A stretch of 64,000 nt of DNA from the NCBI RefSeq assembly GCF_037893015.1, contig NC_133663.1:225653199-225717198 (forward strand). Direction: 5' to 3'. This stretch comes from Macrotis lagotis (lineage: Eukaryota > Chordata > Mammalia > Peramelemorphia > Peramelidae). The notes beneath the pieces were generated by a model. That model was not told where the DNA came from, ran no database searches, and worked only from the letters and a program-made list of their open reading frames with translations. Of this stretch, positions 1 through 11,000 are shown one piece after another (positions within the stretch are counted from its first letter, which is position 1; each line of letters opens with the position of its first letter). Position numbers and translations under genes: made by a program.

Positions 1-1242
1 CTAAACACTGTCTGAATTATTTTTTTTCCATTTTACTTCATTTAGGTATAATTTTACCTAAATTTTAAAAAAAATTCAAAATTGATCAAGAACTACCTGA
101 GCTAAAACTTCAGCATTTTATTCTCAGATGTTCTAAACAGGAATATTAAGATGTGGCTATGTTCAATCAATAGTGATTTTATAGTTGTAACAGTGATCTT
201 GATTTAACATAATACTATTTTGAAGATGCCACTTTTATTTGAGAACACAAGTTATCATAAATTCATAAATTACTTTTAATGAAAGAAACATTCTTTGGCA
301 AGTTTGCAAACATACCTACTTTAAAAATCCTAGTTAATACAACTGAGTGATACATAATTCCTCTTTAATAAATATAATATGCCTAAGTCTTAAGATCACA
401 TTCTTGAAGAATAGTTTGCATTATGCCTTTTTCTAATTGAAAAAAGAAAAGAAAAGAAATGGGCTCTTTTGCAACTTAAAATGCCAGGTGAGTGAGAAGA
501 AGCTTTTTTTTTGTCCTTGGGGAAAAGATTTTCCGTTTTGATCTAAGAAGATTTATAGCCACCTTAACTTATAACTGTTTTCATTGAGATTAAATTCTCT
601 TCCTAAGTATAATAAAACTTGATTAACTAGATCACTTAATGCTGCATTTTGGCAGAATTTTCTGGTTGATTCAGCATTGATCAGAAAACTAGTTAAAAAA
701 AATCTTTCCAAAACTTATTAGTAGACTTTCCTGCTTCAGCAAATATAATGTAGCTAACATAATTGAATCTTGCTTAGATACTTCAGGATTTTGCAGGTTT
801 AAAACTATAATTTTGAACATTAATGCCCATTGTTATAGTAAGGTAGGTTGGAAAAGGCATTGGACTGGGAGTCCAGATCTAGGTGATAGGTTTTACTACT
901 TCTTGGAGCCTCACCTGTAAAATGAGAGGATTTTACTACATCATCCTTAACATTTCCTCCAGAATATGACTTGTCTCCAGAACATACCTCAGAAGTTTAA
1001 ATGGATAAATCTGCTTTGCAATGTTATTATAATTTAACTAATTTTCCTATAATCAATATATATATATATATGTATATAATTTCTCCTTCCCCTGTTCCAG
1101 TTAATTGAGGGTACTACATCTTCCTAAGTGAAATATTAGTAAATGGTAATTGTATGAAACATAAAACATCCTAATAGAGTTAATATTGTGTTATATGTCC
1201 ATTTATGTACCATATATAAGAATGTATGCATTTCTTTTGTAG
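1..1242 (+). other. AP1S2 intron upstream of the alternative terminal exon
   Basis: No exon was found. The stretch is AT-rich, with a faint MIR-like trace near 845-950 (head like gcattggactgggagtcc, then cctgtaaaatgagagg) and a short TA run near 1056-1078. It is assigned to AP1S2 because the first recognisable AP1S2 exon follows with a normal acceptor. All earlier AP1S2 exons must lie left of the window. Confidence 0.6.
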
Positions 1243-1278
1243 CCACGCCATGAATACTTTAATGTCCCTGTGTACTAA
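1243..1278 (+). CDS. AP1S2: AP1S2 alternative terminal coding exon (partial gene)
   Basis: A pyrimidine-rich tract ending in ttcttttgtag precedes a phase-0 exon that reads PRHEYFNVPVY and then TAA at 1276-1278. Phase 0 is also the phase of the standard AP1S2 last exon at 4186, so either exon could follow the same upstream donor. The encoded tail resembles the C-terminus of the paralogue AP1S3 (an EY-N-P pattern), and I recall AP1S2 isoforms with this ending. AP1S2 is the sigma-1B subunit of the AP-1 clathrin adaptor, which sorts cargo at the trans-Golgi network and endosomes. Changing the last residues would alter only the tail after the longin-like core. The upstream donor is outside the window, so splicing is inferred. 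Confidence 0.72.
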   Translation, partial: PRHEYFNVPVY

Positions 1279-2530
1279 ATGACATCACTCATCGAGTATG
1301 CAGAATTTCACAAAGGAAATACAGCTCATTTACTTATGACAGAACAGCTGGTGAAACAAATCGTCTTGAACATAGACGACCATAACCATTTTACTGTTGT
1401 ACTTTGTCCTCTCTGTTTACATCCTCACATTTACATTGTTTTCTCCCCCATGTCATCTTGATATAGTTTGTTCCTGTCAATATTTGGTTTAATTTTTTTC
1501 ATGAAATATATAATGTGTATATGTTTTGAGTAAAGTTTTCATCTTAAGCACATACTTGTTATTAACCAACCATCTGTGATTAATTTCATAGATAAAGGAA
1601 ATTGTTCCATTATAGACAAAATGTGTAGCATAGTAGCTAGCATATGGCCCACTAAAGTTAAACCCAAACTAGTAAGTAAAATAGTGTTTGTTTTTGAAAA
1701 TGACAATCTCAGATTGCATAATAAATGTGTCCTATAACACTGCATATTTAAGTACATGTAGAAATGAAAAAGAAAAATTATAAACTGAAAATCCAAGGCA
1801 TAGTATTGTATTTAACACACAAAATGATTTTTCATTCACTAAACTAGTATGCAGAAGGGTAGTATTCTGCATTTGCATTTGTCTTTTTGTACTGGATCTA
1901 GTTAGTATTGAACAATAATAATTCTTTTAAAACTTTTACTACTGTTTATATTTAGTACCTTTACATGCAAAGTCTAAATATGTACATTTTAATATTCTAA
2001 TTTTATATAGTTGAAATGCATTAAAACCTTCATGCTCACTGGCCAGTATTATAGGCTTTAATTCAATATATATTTCAAAAGGAAAAATTTCATGTAGTTT
2101 CATATCTTGAATTGAAATCAGTAGGTCATTAAGGAGCATAATCACCTCCAAAATGATTATTTAATCAAGCTAATCATTGTGACGCAGTCTATCAATCAAA
2201 ATAGGTTAGACGGGTCATTAGGAATTAAGTTGTGTTCTTACAAATCATAATACTTGTATGATCACAGAAAGGTTAATCAGATTGGGAATATATTGTATTC
2301 TAGGAACTAGTTACAGAATTTTCCCCAAGAAAGTATTTTTTAAGGTAATAACAGTATTTAATGTAATGGTAACATATACATTATCATGCTTGTTGGCCAA
2401 AATGCTGTCTGCTGGGCTGTACCAAAATGATGTTTCTTTTGTTCTTTGTATATAACTGCTTGCTGTAAATGACTCATTCTGAAATAGCTTTCTTGGCATG
2501 TCTAAAATAAAAATGTTGCATGTACCTTGT
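1279..2530 (+). other. Probable 3' UTR of the alternative AP1S2 exon
   Basis: From the TAA at 1276 the sequence runs without exons to a canonical AATAAA at 2506-2511, followed by a T/G-rich stretch (ttgcatgtaccttgtttcatg). Cleavage is expected near 2525-2535. A perfect Pumilio-type element TGTATATA sits at 2447-2454, about 55 bases before the poly(A) signal. The short open frames here are chance frames in AT-rich UTR. Confidence 0.55.
2506..2511 (+). terminator. Poly(A) signal of the alternative AP1S2 transcript
   Basis: Canonical AATAAA with a T/G-rich downstream region. It is the best candidate 3' end for the transcript that uses the exon at 1243-1278. Confidence 0.55.
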
Positions 2531-3128
2531 TTCATGTGAATGGCTTTCCTCCTCTACCTATCTCATCTACCCCCAAGAATTTGTTTTAGATTTCACTGTG
2601 CCCAGGTAATTTTTTATATGTACATATATGTGTGTATATATATGTGTATATATGTACATGTTTGTTTATAAATTTTAAAGTCTACTACATCATTGGAGTC
2701 AAACCTCAAAGAGAAGTGGATCCCTGAAAGCTGCGTAACAACATAGAAAACCACAAATTAGCATTATTGATGTCATATACTGCTTTTTTGTTAAATATTT
2801 GTTAATCAGCTTTGAACTACACTCATGAGATTGATACCTATATTAACCACTGTAATACAAATTAACCAATTAGCAAATACACAATTTGTGTTCAAGTGTT
2901 GAGAAAATATGCAAAAATAATCTGTTGGTTTTCAGCAAATAATCTAAGATTAGCAAAGTAAAATAAAGGGTCTTACTAACTCCAAGAAATAGCTCTATAC
3001 TGGTAGCTCTTAATTGAATAAAATGTATCTAATGTAACCAGTGCCAAAATATGATTCTGTTGGTCAGGTTTCATGCATAGTTTTAACCAGTTGACTTAAT
3101 GGGTTGGAGTAAAGAGCAGGGGGGAAAA

Positions 3129-3168
<40 letters not shown>

Positions 3169-4185
3169 TAGTGTGAATGTGTGATTATATATACATATTT
3201 TTCACCCTAGTCATTACAATAGACTAAGTTCTTAGAATGTTTTAATGAATTTTTTCAATTAATCTGACGCATTTCAATATTTTATAAATCATCCTCTAAG
3301 AAAAAACTGACACTTCCCCCTCAAAAGTAACAAACTATACCTGCTTCTTCACACATCATTGCACAATTATGTCAAAAGTATATAATAAATATTGGTTAAT
3401 ATGATGAAGTACCTGTATTCAGATATAACACAACTTTGCCATCTAAAGGTATTTTCTAAATATCTACTGATTAATATCTCTTTTCCTTGCTTTGTGCTGC
3501 AACATGATTTAGGATGCTAAAGTAAGTTTACTTCATCATGAATACATATAAAACTGATGAGCGCTTGATTCCATAGTGTTTAAATCAAAACCTGTTAAAT
3601 AGTTTCAAAATTTGCAGTCTTTCACAATTTCAAAAGATACTTGCTTTGTTCTAGTTCTAATTGTGGGTTTTTAAAAATTGAATGTTGCGTACTTTTGCTT
3701 TTCTGATATCTTGTTGCTATACATTGCTTTTACCAATGTTGTCTGCTTCTGGGTAAATCTAACAATGGTTACTGAAGATGTTAAATATTGATGTTCTAAA
3801 GTAAACCCAGCTCCAAAAATATATGAAAAATATTTCCATTGTTATTCAGGGTAAATGATTATTTCTGTTGGTTTAAGTGGAGAAATTTGACTGAATTTAC
3901 TTTTCAGTGGTCTTATTTTTAATTGTTTTACTATGTATTTCATGAGATCAATTTATGAAAAGATGTTTTGAGCCATAAGAGTGGAAGCTACTGCTAAATG
4001 TATATGACCCATTGCTTCAGTAACAAAATTTTTTTCTTTTACCTTTGTTGTTGGTACTCTGTTGGCATTTAAATTTTTTTGGCTTTCAACAATTTTTTCC
4101 CCCATGCAAATTCTTCACAGAATAGTCTTAAAATTCTAAAACCCACTGGGTCTGCTTACTACACTCTTGAATTTTCCCTTCACAG
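2531..4185 (+). other. AP1S2 last intron (distal part)
   Basis: Non-coding and AT-rich. It contains a TG microsatellite at about 3130-3168. It ends in a good polypyrimidine tract and acceptor (gaattttcccttcacag) at 4185. No other exon was recognised. Confidence 0.55.
3130..3168. repeat. (TG)n microsatellite
   Basis: About 19 uninterrupted TG units. Confidence 0.95.
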
Positions 4186-4233
4186 GAAGCTGAAACCCCA
4201 CGTAGTGTCCTTGAAGAAATTGGACTGACATAA
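4186..4233 (+). CDS. AP1S2: AP1S2 standard last coding exon
   Basis: After acceptor cttcacag the exon reads EAETPRSVLEEIGLT and stops at TAA 4231-4233. This is the invariant C-terminal tail of AP1S2 (adaptor protein complex 1 subunit sigma-1B) in vertebrates. Only this 15-codon tail is in the window; the core lies to the left. The exon starts in phase 0, like the alternative exon at 1243. The gene is convergent with ZRSR2, the same arrangement as in human. Confidence 0.93.
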   Translation, partial: EAETPRSVLEEIGLT

Positions 4234-5574
4234 GCCATCTCCCATGTTGATGACATCATGTGGTCTCACATACTGTAGATGTTCACTGCCTTCATGTCAA
4301 TGTTTAGCTAATGGTGTAAGATGCTGTTTGTCAGTATTACTGTTTTGCTAAGCCGCTTCATTCAGGCCTACATAAAAACACTCCACTTTTTCAAAAGGGA
4401 ATAAAAAGTATTAGTCATTTTTTTAAAGGGATTTAAAATGCTAACTAAAACTTGATGCAGAAGAAATAGCTTTCCAGTATTCTTAAAGGTTGAAATATGT
4501 CAGTTTCCCATTTTATTTGTATGTGATAATTATTACTATTCACATAAAATCATAAATCAGGAAGCATATTTGTTGCTATTACTGCATTCATCTGAAAGGA
4601 AGCTACACTTGTATCAACTTAAGAGTAAATGTAATGTTTCAATATGGTTTTACATAACCAAAGACTGGTGTTACATTTCAGTATTTATGGGAATGAGAAA
4701 AATTGACTGATTTTACATATCAAAATGATTTAAAATTTAACATTACCGCTGAAACTTAAACATATATATATATATATATGTATATATATGTTTATGTATA
4801 CCAAAGATACTTATTGGGAACTACATATCTTAAACTGGTAGCTTATTGAAAAATGTACATTTCTGAGACTAAAGGGATTATTACATTAAAGGGAATACAG
4901 GTTACTTTAATCAGAACAATCCTATTTGAAGGCAGGAATTTGGACCGAAGATACTATACTCCAACATGAGCACATAATGCACATAATGGTTTAAAGACAT
5001 TATTTTCTATGTAAGATTCCTTTAAACATAATTTTATAAGTTAAAACTTAAAAATTTACAACTTAAACTTATTTTTATGTCCCCAGATACATTATACTGC
5101 CACCATTTACCTCATTTTTCCATGAGCTAAGGAAAACATCTACTTAAATACGTTATAAAATAAAATACTCATGTCTAGTATTGCTATCTCAACATATATT
5201 TGGCTGCATTCACAAAGTATTACACATCTAAGTTTGTTCCAGTGTTATTCTAATTAACTAGATTTTCCCTATACTTAATGAAGTACCATTTAGTTTGACA
5301 TCTCTTTGCTTTCATGCCACCTTCTAGTTAAAAAATGTTCACCAGATATACAAATATCTATCTTTCAATGTAAAAATGTTAGCTGGATGAGGTATATGGC
5401 CATAGGGGGATTTTTTTAAAGCTGTTATAATTGTTTCAATACCATTTTCATATGTATTTAAATGTCTTAAAGGTTTACACTTTCACTTATTTGTATGTGC
5501 TTGGCTGGATTAAGCTTTGTGATTGTGAATAATATTTAGGCTGTGACCATTGTCTTATCACATACATTAGTTAT

Positions 5575-5580
5575 AATAAA
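5575..5580 (+). terminator. Candidate AP1S2 poly(A) signal, proximal
   Basis: AATAAA followed within 40 bases by a GT-rich element (ggcattgtgttta). This is the stronger of the two candidates by context. Confidence 0.5.
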
Positions 5581-5764
5581 TGTCCACTCTTACACCATGG
5601 CATTGTGTTTATCTCTATCCAAAGGTTTGTTAGTGGTAGAGAGCTGGAAAAGAAGATTCCACTGAAACATAACTCCTTTATCAAAAAGGACATAAAATTA
5701 AACCTCACTAACACAAGGTAGTTTTGAATTAAGTTTTCACACGAAGCACTTCAAACTGCTTAAA

Positions 5765-5770
5765 AATAAA
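5765..5770 (+). terminator. Candidate AP1S2 poly(A) signal, distal
   Basis: AATAAA inside taaaaataaagactgct. Use of this signal would place the AP1S2 end within about 30 bases of a minus-strand AATAAA at 5807-5812. Confidence 0.35.
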
Positions 5771-5790
5771 GACTGCTACTACAGCACTGT

Positions 5791-7556
5791 CTTTGAATTA
5801 TTTACATTTATTTTATAAAACAATAAATAACATTTAAACCTCCATACTTATTCTATACTTTTTGAAAGAGCATGTTTACCTTCATTTATTCCAGATATTC
5901 CAGAGCTTCAGTCTTAAATAAATACTAAGAATAATTAGATTTTGTGATGCTTTTTAGAAGTCTGAGTCGTAATAGCTTTTTCTTCAGTTCTGCTGTGGCC
6001 CTCACCACCTAGCTTACAAAATTGGTAACCAGAGATTAATGTGTCCCCATCAGATATTAGCTTGCTCTTAAATGAAGCTAATCAAATCACCAGTACCTGA
6101 CTTCTTTTAGTAATCTTAAATTAAAATGGGCAGCTTTACCATGTTCAGAAAATTCTACGATCCCTACATGTGGTTAAGGAGATTCTCAGGGTTCTTGAAG
6201 CCCATGCCAGCAGAACATAAGTTCAAGAGTTTCTTCTTCTACACTGGAAAGCCTTAAAATGATTTTTTTTTTGATGGTGGACACTGCTTTCTGGTCAAAT
6301 TCAGAAAAGCAATAAACTACTCAAGATGTAAAAGAATTTATAATTTGTAACAATGTTACAAATGATGTTACACAGATCCTTGAAGTAGAAAACAAATTAT
6401 ATTTCTATTTTATTTTGTCCAAGTATTAGATAAATAAGTTTGGGGTAGATGTCTGAAAATCAAACAGCTACAAAATAAATCAGTTCTGGTTGGTACCTCA
6501 AGCAAGACTGGTTCTTACTTGAAGAAAATTTAATCAAGGAAAAGACACAGACACATGCTAGAAAACAGATCTGAAAAGATTTCCAACAACCATTTAAAAA
6601 ATGTTAATTGGGGAGGGTGCGAGGAAATGGAAGGGCAGAAACAAAATATTTGTTCCTTTGATAACCATTTGTAATTTACAGATCAAATGGTTTTTTTAAT
6701 GGAATGTTAAGACAAAATTACAAGTTTTACATTATTTAATCATGTATATACACTTATTTGGGAGAAAATAGTCATATAAATAACAATATTCATTATTAGA
6801 AGTCAATTACAAAATAGTTTTATAGTAAAAACAATTAGAGAACTTTTAGTAACATGAACAATCCTGCTTCAGAAAACAGCTGGAGGATCAAGATTTATAA
6901 AATAAGCAGCGTGGTCCACCACTTAGGTTCCTTTCCTAGAAGGTATGTTTAAAACTCTTCCATCCCATATCCAACTTTCAAATTAACCACTTCTCCATTT
7001 TCATCCTAGTTAAATTTCCTACCTATCTTCCACCCTGAAACAGCTATTAACAGGAATAAAACTGCAAAGAAAGCTTTTTCTAATGAGAAAATCAAGAGCA
7101 GCCAGTTAAAGCTCATGCATGCTACAGTGTTAAGGCAAAACAATTTATATTTTCCTTTTATCCAATCATAAATGACATTTGTCACTGAGTACTGCTGTAA
7201 ACAAGAATATTCCATAGCTGTTGTAGAAGTGATTCAACTTCAGTCTTTCCCCACACAACCATGTATCTATTATAAATAAGAACAGCTAGAAAAGATCTAA
7301 CTTTCAAGTTGGGGTGGGGGGGGGGGGGGAGAAGAGTTTTAAAGTGCCAAGAGTGTTGGATTAGACTTTTAAAAGCCCAAACTGAGTTCTAAATACCTTT
7401 AGTAATTTTGGTTAAAAAACTTAAAGTTGGATTTATAATACAGGGCAATTTTGGATTTGGAAAGCTGGTTTAAACTGAGAAAATTAACTCTGGCAGCCCT
7501 AAAAGATACTTTTAAGATTATCTTGTCTGAGAATGAAAAAATTTTTGCCTTGTGAT
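5791..7556. other. Convergent interval between AP1S2 and ZRSR2
   Basis: No exon or clear transposon was found. On the minus strand it is ZRSR2 3' UTR and/or intergenic DNA. Minus-strand poly(A) candidates are a variant TATAAA just below 7440 (short UTR) and AATAAA at 5807-5812 (long UTR). A run of about 15 G (with one break) lies near 7312-7330. Confidence 0.5.
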
Positions 7557-8023
7557 TTAAGTATTTCTGTCTCTGCTGGTTGACCTCTTCCTGTCCCGAC
7601 TCCTAGACCTGGATGTACTTTTGCTTTGGCTTCTTCGGCCTCTACTCTGGCTCCTGCTTCTTCGGCTCCGATCCCTCTTTCTTCCTCTACTTCGGGAACG
7701 TCGTCTTTCGTGACTTTTTGAGGAATGTTTATGGGATTTTTTCTTACTCCTATGATGATTACTTTTTTTCCTCTCTGATTCTCCATTTCTTTTATAAGAA
7801 TGATCTGGACTGGGACTTCGCCGTCTCCTTGATCTACTGTAATATTCCTCATGGTAACTTGTCCTATCTCTCCTTTCTGAGCTTTTACCAAATGATGAAT
7901 TACTCCAATCTGGAGACATATGTATGTCTCGATTAGCTTCCCAAAATTCATTGTTGGGATTTCTGAATACATGAAGAAAGTTACAGTGCTTCCCCCTTGG
8001 ACACTTTTGTCTTCCAAATAAAC
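7557..8023 (-). CDS. ZRSR2: ZRSR2 coding exon 11 (finger 2 and RS domain)
   Basis: Acceptor tgttacag; stop TAA at 7557-7559. Starts [18 protein letters not shown], completing a CX7CX5CX3H finger, then [13 protein letters not shown], and a long Arg/Ser-rich tail with [18 protein letters not shown]. Human has LFEIQQ at the start, so the loop between the first two cysteines differs. The RS tail mediates contacts with SR proteins and is expected to be phosphorylated. Confidence 0.95.
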
Positions 8024-11000
8024 CTGTAACAGATTATGAAAAAATAGTTATTAATATATATCTCACTTCACTTTTGCTTAGGAAATTTTTATTTCAAGTT
8101 ATGCTAATGACTTCTATCCCCCCCCTACTAATATTTGGGTTACAAAAACAATCTATAGCACAATTAGTGATTGTTTCACTGTGGGAAGAAACAACTGGTT
8201 ATAACAATTTTGTGATGAAAAAAGTCCTTATGAAATAAAAATTTTCACGGCAATGTAAAAGGAGCACTGGACCAAGAATCAGAAACCTTGGGCTCCAATC
8301 CCAGCCAGTTCTGCCTTTACTAACTGATCTTGGACAAGTCATTTATCAGTAGGCAAGAAGTTTGGATGATACAAGTCTTAAAAAGCCTGTGTAAATGCTC
8401 ATTTAGGTATGTCCAGATAAAAAGTGGTATCCATACTCAAGAGAGTATATTGATCTGGGGGTTAACTAGGTGAAGGGTTGAGAAAAAGGAAACCCCCAGA
8501 TTCTTTAAGCCAATTCCTTCCAGGGAAGGAAAGCAGCTTTGAAAACAAAAATGCTTCAAAACTAAGAGCTTCCAAAAAAACCACCATCTGACCCATTCTA
8601 AGAACTATTGCTAGGTAGTATCAGTTTCTAACAACATGCTCACAAATTTAAAATCACACATTTCTCTATCAAAACAAGGGGCAAAACTAAGTCAAGCCAG
8701 AAAGGACTAGGAACATATATGTACAACTCTGAGTGGGTGAAATATTTAAAGTTAAGTTTTAGGTAAGCCCACACTTGAACAATAGGTGAAATCATGGAAG
8801 GGATAAAAAGACAACTTGTTTAGTTAGTCATGTCCAGTTTTTCACTACCTCATGGAACATAGCAAAGTAATCCTGTCCATAGGATTTTCCTGGCAAAGAT
8901 GCTAGCTACTTCAGCAATTGGATTATCACATAAAAATGATTAAAGGCACAGAACATAATTCTATTTTAATAATTCAGCAAGTATTTTTGGATCCTGCAGT
9001 GCCTTGGTACTAATGACTATTAAGTTGTAGATTGAAGTAAACGCTGATGTTAACCAATGAATTACAATATAATACCAGATTACAATCTTGTAATTTTTTC
9101 CACTTTCTTTACAGTCTACATAACAGACATTGAAACAAGTAAAAACTGCTGCTCTTATTTTAACACAACTTCTTAAGCAAGTCAATTCCATTTCCTTCCA
9201 ACAAACTATAGTTTTGAAGTTTTACTAAAAATTAGTGGCACTTCAAGTAAAAAGGCCACAAAATACTTTAATCCTTCCATATTAAGAGAATAATGTAAAA
9301 TCTAAAATGATATTCATTTACAAGAAATACATTGGACAGCAATTTCATTACAAGAGTGTGCATGTGTGCACACTTGCACTTTATACAGTATACTTAAAAC
9401 AATTATGGTCCCTCATGTGAGAGGAAACAAGAAATGTCTTAGCATTGCATTTTCAAAAACACTATTGAACAGAGTAGGAGTGAGAGATAGACTAACTTTT
9501 CTAACTTTTCTAGCCTAACAATGTCAAATAGAATGCTACTTCTATAACTTGATTCTCCTACCTCTTACGGTTTAGTACTACAGGGTATAGTAAACCCAGA
9601 TATTCCAGGGACCCTTGAGGTCAAAATTATTTTCATAATGGGATATTTTCTTATCAAATATAATAAATATGGATATAACATACACAAACAAAAGGTCCTA
9701 GTTAATTTTTAAGAGACCAAAAATCACTGGACTAGGTGATCTCTTTAAGATCCTTACCCCTTTATCACTCTGTTGTTCTGCATATAAGAAGACATGCCTT
9801 TAGTTTTCTTGTTTCCTTTTGAAGAAATTTCTCCTAATAATCTCTTTCCTTGGTATAGTGAAAAGAACAGTGTCAAAAGGTCCTGAATTTAAATCCTTAT
9901 TCTGCCCCCTATTCTGTAAGTGATTTTAACCCCTCTGGGACTCAAATTTCCTCATCTTAAGTTGACAAACAGCTCTAGAACTAGTAAACAAATCATAATC
10001 CCTTTTATAAAAGTTTATTTAAACTATAATGATCTACTTTACCACAAATAGCCATTTTCCACCGTGTTACAGGTGAGAATTCACACTGAAGCTGTCGTCC
10101 TGCATACCATCGTCCATTGAATAGAGAGAATGCTGCCTGACATTCTTCCTCCCTTTAAATAAAAACATTAAAAATTGTATTTCATGTAAATCCAAACTAT
10201 TCACACTGGATTAAACCTCATGAATTAACTATAGGATTAACAATTTAACTTGGTCTATGATTCTTATTACCTACTGAAATGATACTTTCTAATTACAGAT
10301 TAGTATTTTTATAACATTAACCTCCAAAAAGTCTTTGCTTCTTTAAAATTAAAAAAAAAAGCAAACAAAAAACTTGAAATCCTTTGTCTGCTTACATCCT
10401 GTACTCCTTATGGTTAATCAAAAGTCCCAAAGAAAAAGAAAGCCCAAATGGGTGGATATAGATGACATATTTTATCAGCCTATGACATATTTTCAGATAG
10501 TTTAACACTGGCAATATAACATCCCAATTTATTACCTCAAAGATGCCTAAGAACAAAGCATTTCTCCATAATTCTAAAATGCTTCTGTAGTAAAGAAACT
10601 ATTCCAGGACTTCCTCAGATCATTATTAATAACACTATTATTTCAATGATATTTTACAAAATATAAAATACTTTATACTATCTCATTTGATACTTAAAAC
10701 AACCCTACGAGGTGGGAAAGATAAGTGGCATACGTATTTTGCAAATGAGGTCCAGTGATGTTAACTCACTTGCCCACATCCCATGGCTAGAACTCAAATT
10801 TAGATGTATCACTATGTTGCATATTTTTGTGAATTTGACAATGCGTTTTTTTTTACTTTCCATATTGATTCCTATTAGTGTAATTTATATAAAATTGAGC
10901 TATAATCTATGATTTTTCCTCCTTATTGCCCAGCAGAAAATGTAGCTTGATATGGCATGAAGAAAAGGGAGCTTTTAGTGAATGATTTCAATTTTTTTTT

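Larger units (their letters stand above)
4234..5790 (+). other. AP1S2 3' UTR
   Basis: Follows the stop at 4231-4233. Two canonical AATAAA signals are present, at 5575-5580 (then gtccactcttacaccatgg and a GT-rich stretch) and at 5765-5770. The UTR would be about 1.37 or 1.55 kb long. A TA-rich stretch lies at 4762-4792. No coding frame is credible. Confidence 0.6.

Noticed and set aside
7613..7936. A 107-codon plus-strand frame across the RS domain
   Set aside because: Phe/Ser/Tyr-rich antisense of RS codons; no conserved domain and no promoter context.
7499..8017. A 172-codon open frame on the minus strand overlapping ZRSR2 exon 11 in another frame
   Set aside because: It is a frame shadow of the Arg/Ser repeat coding sequence, which has few stop codons in any frame. 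It starts inside the exon and has no family resemblance, whereas the RS frame is in phase with exon 10.
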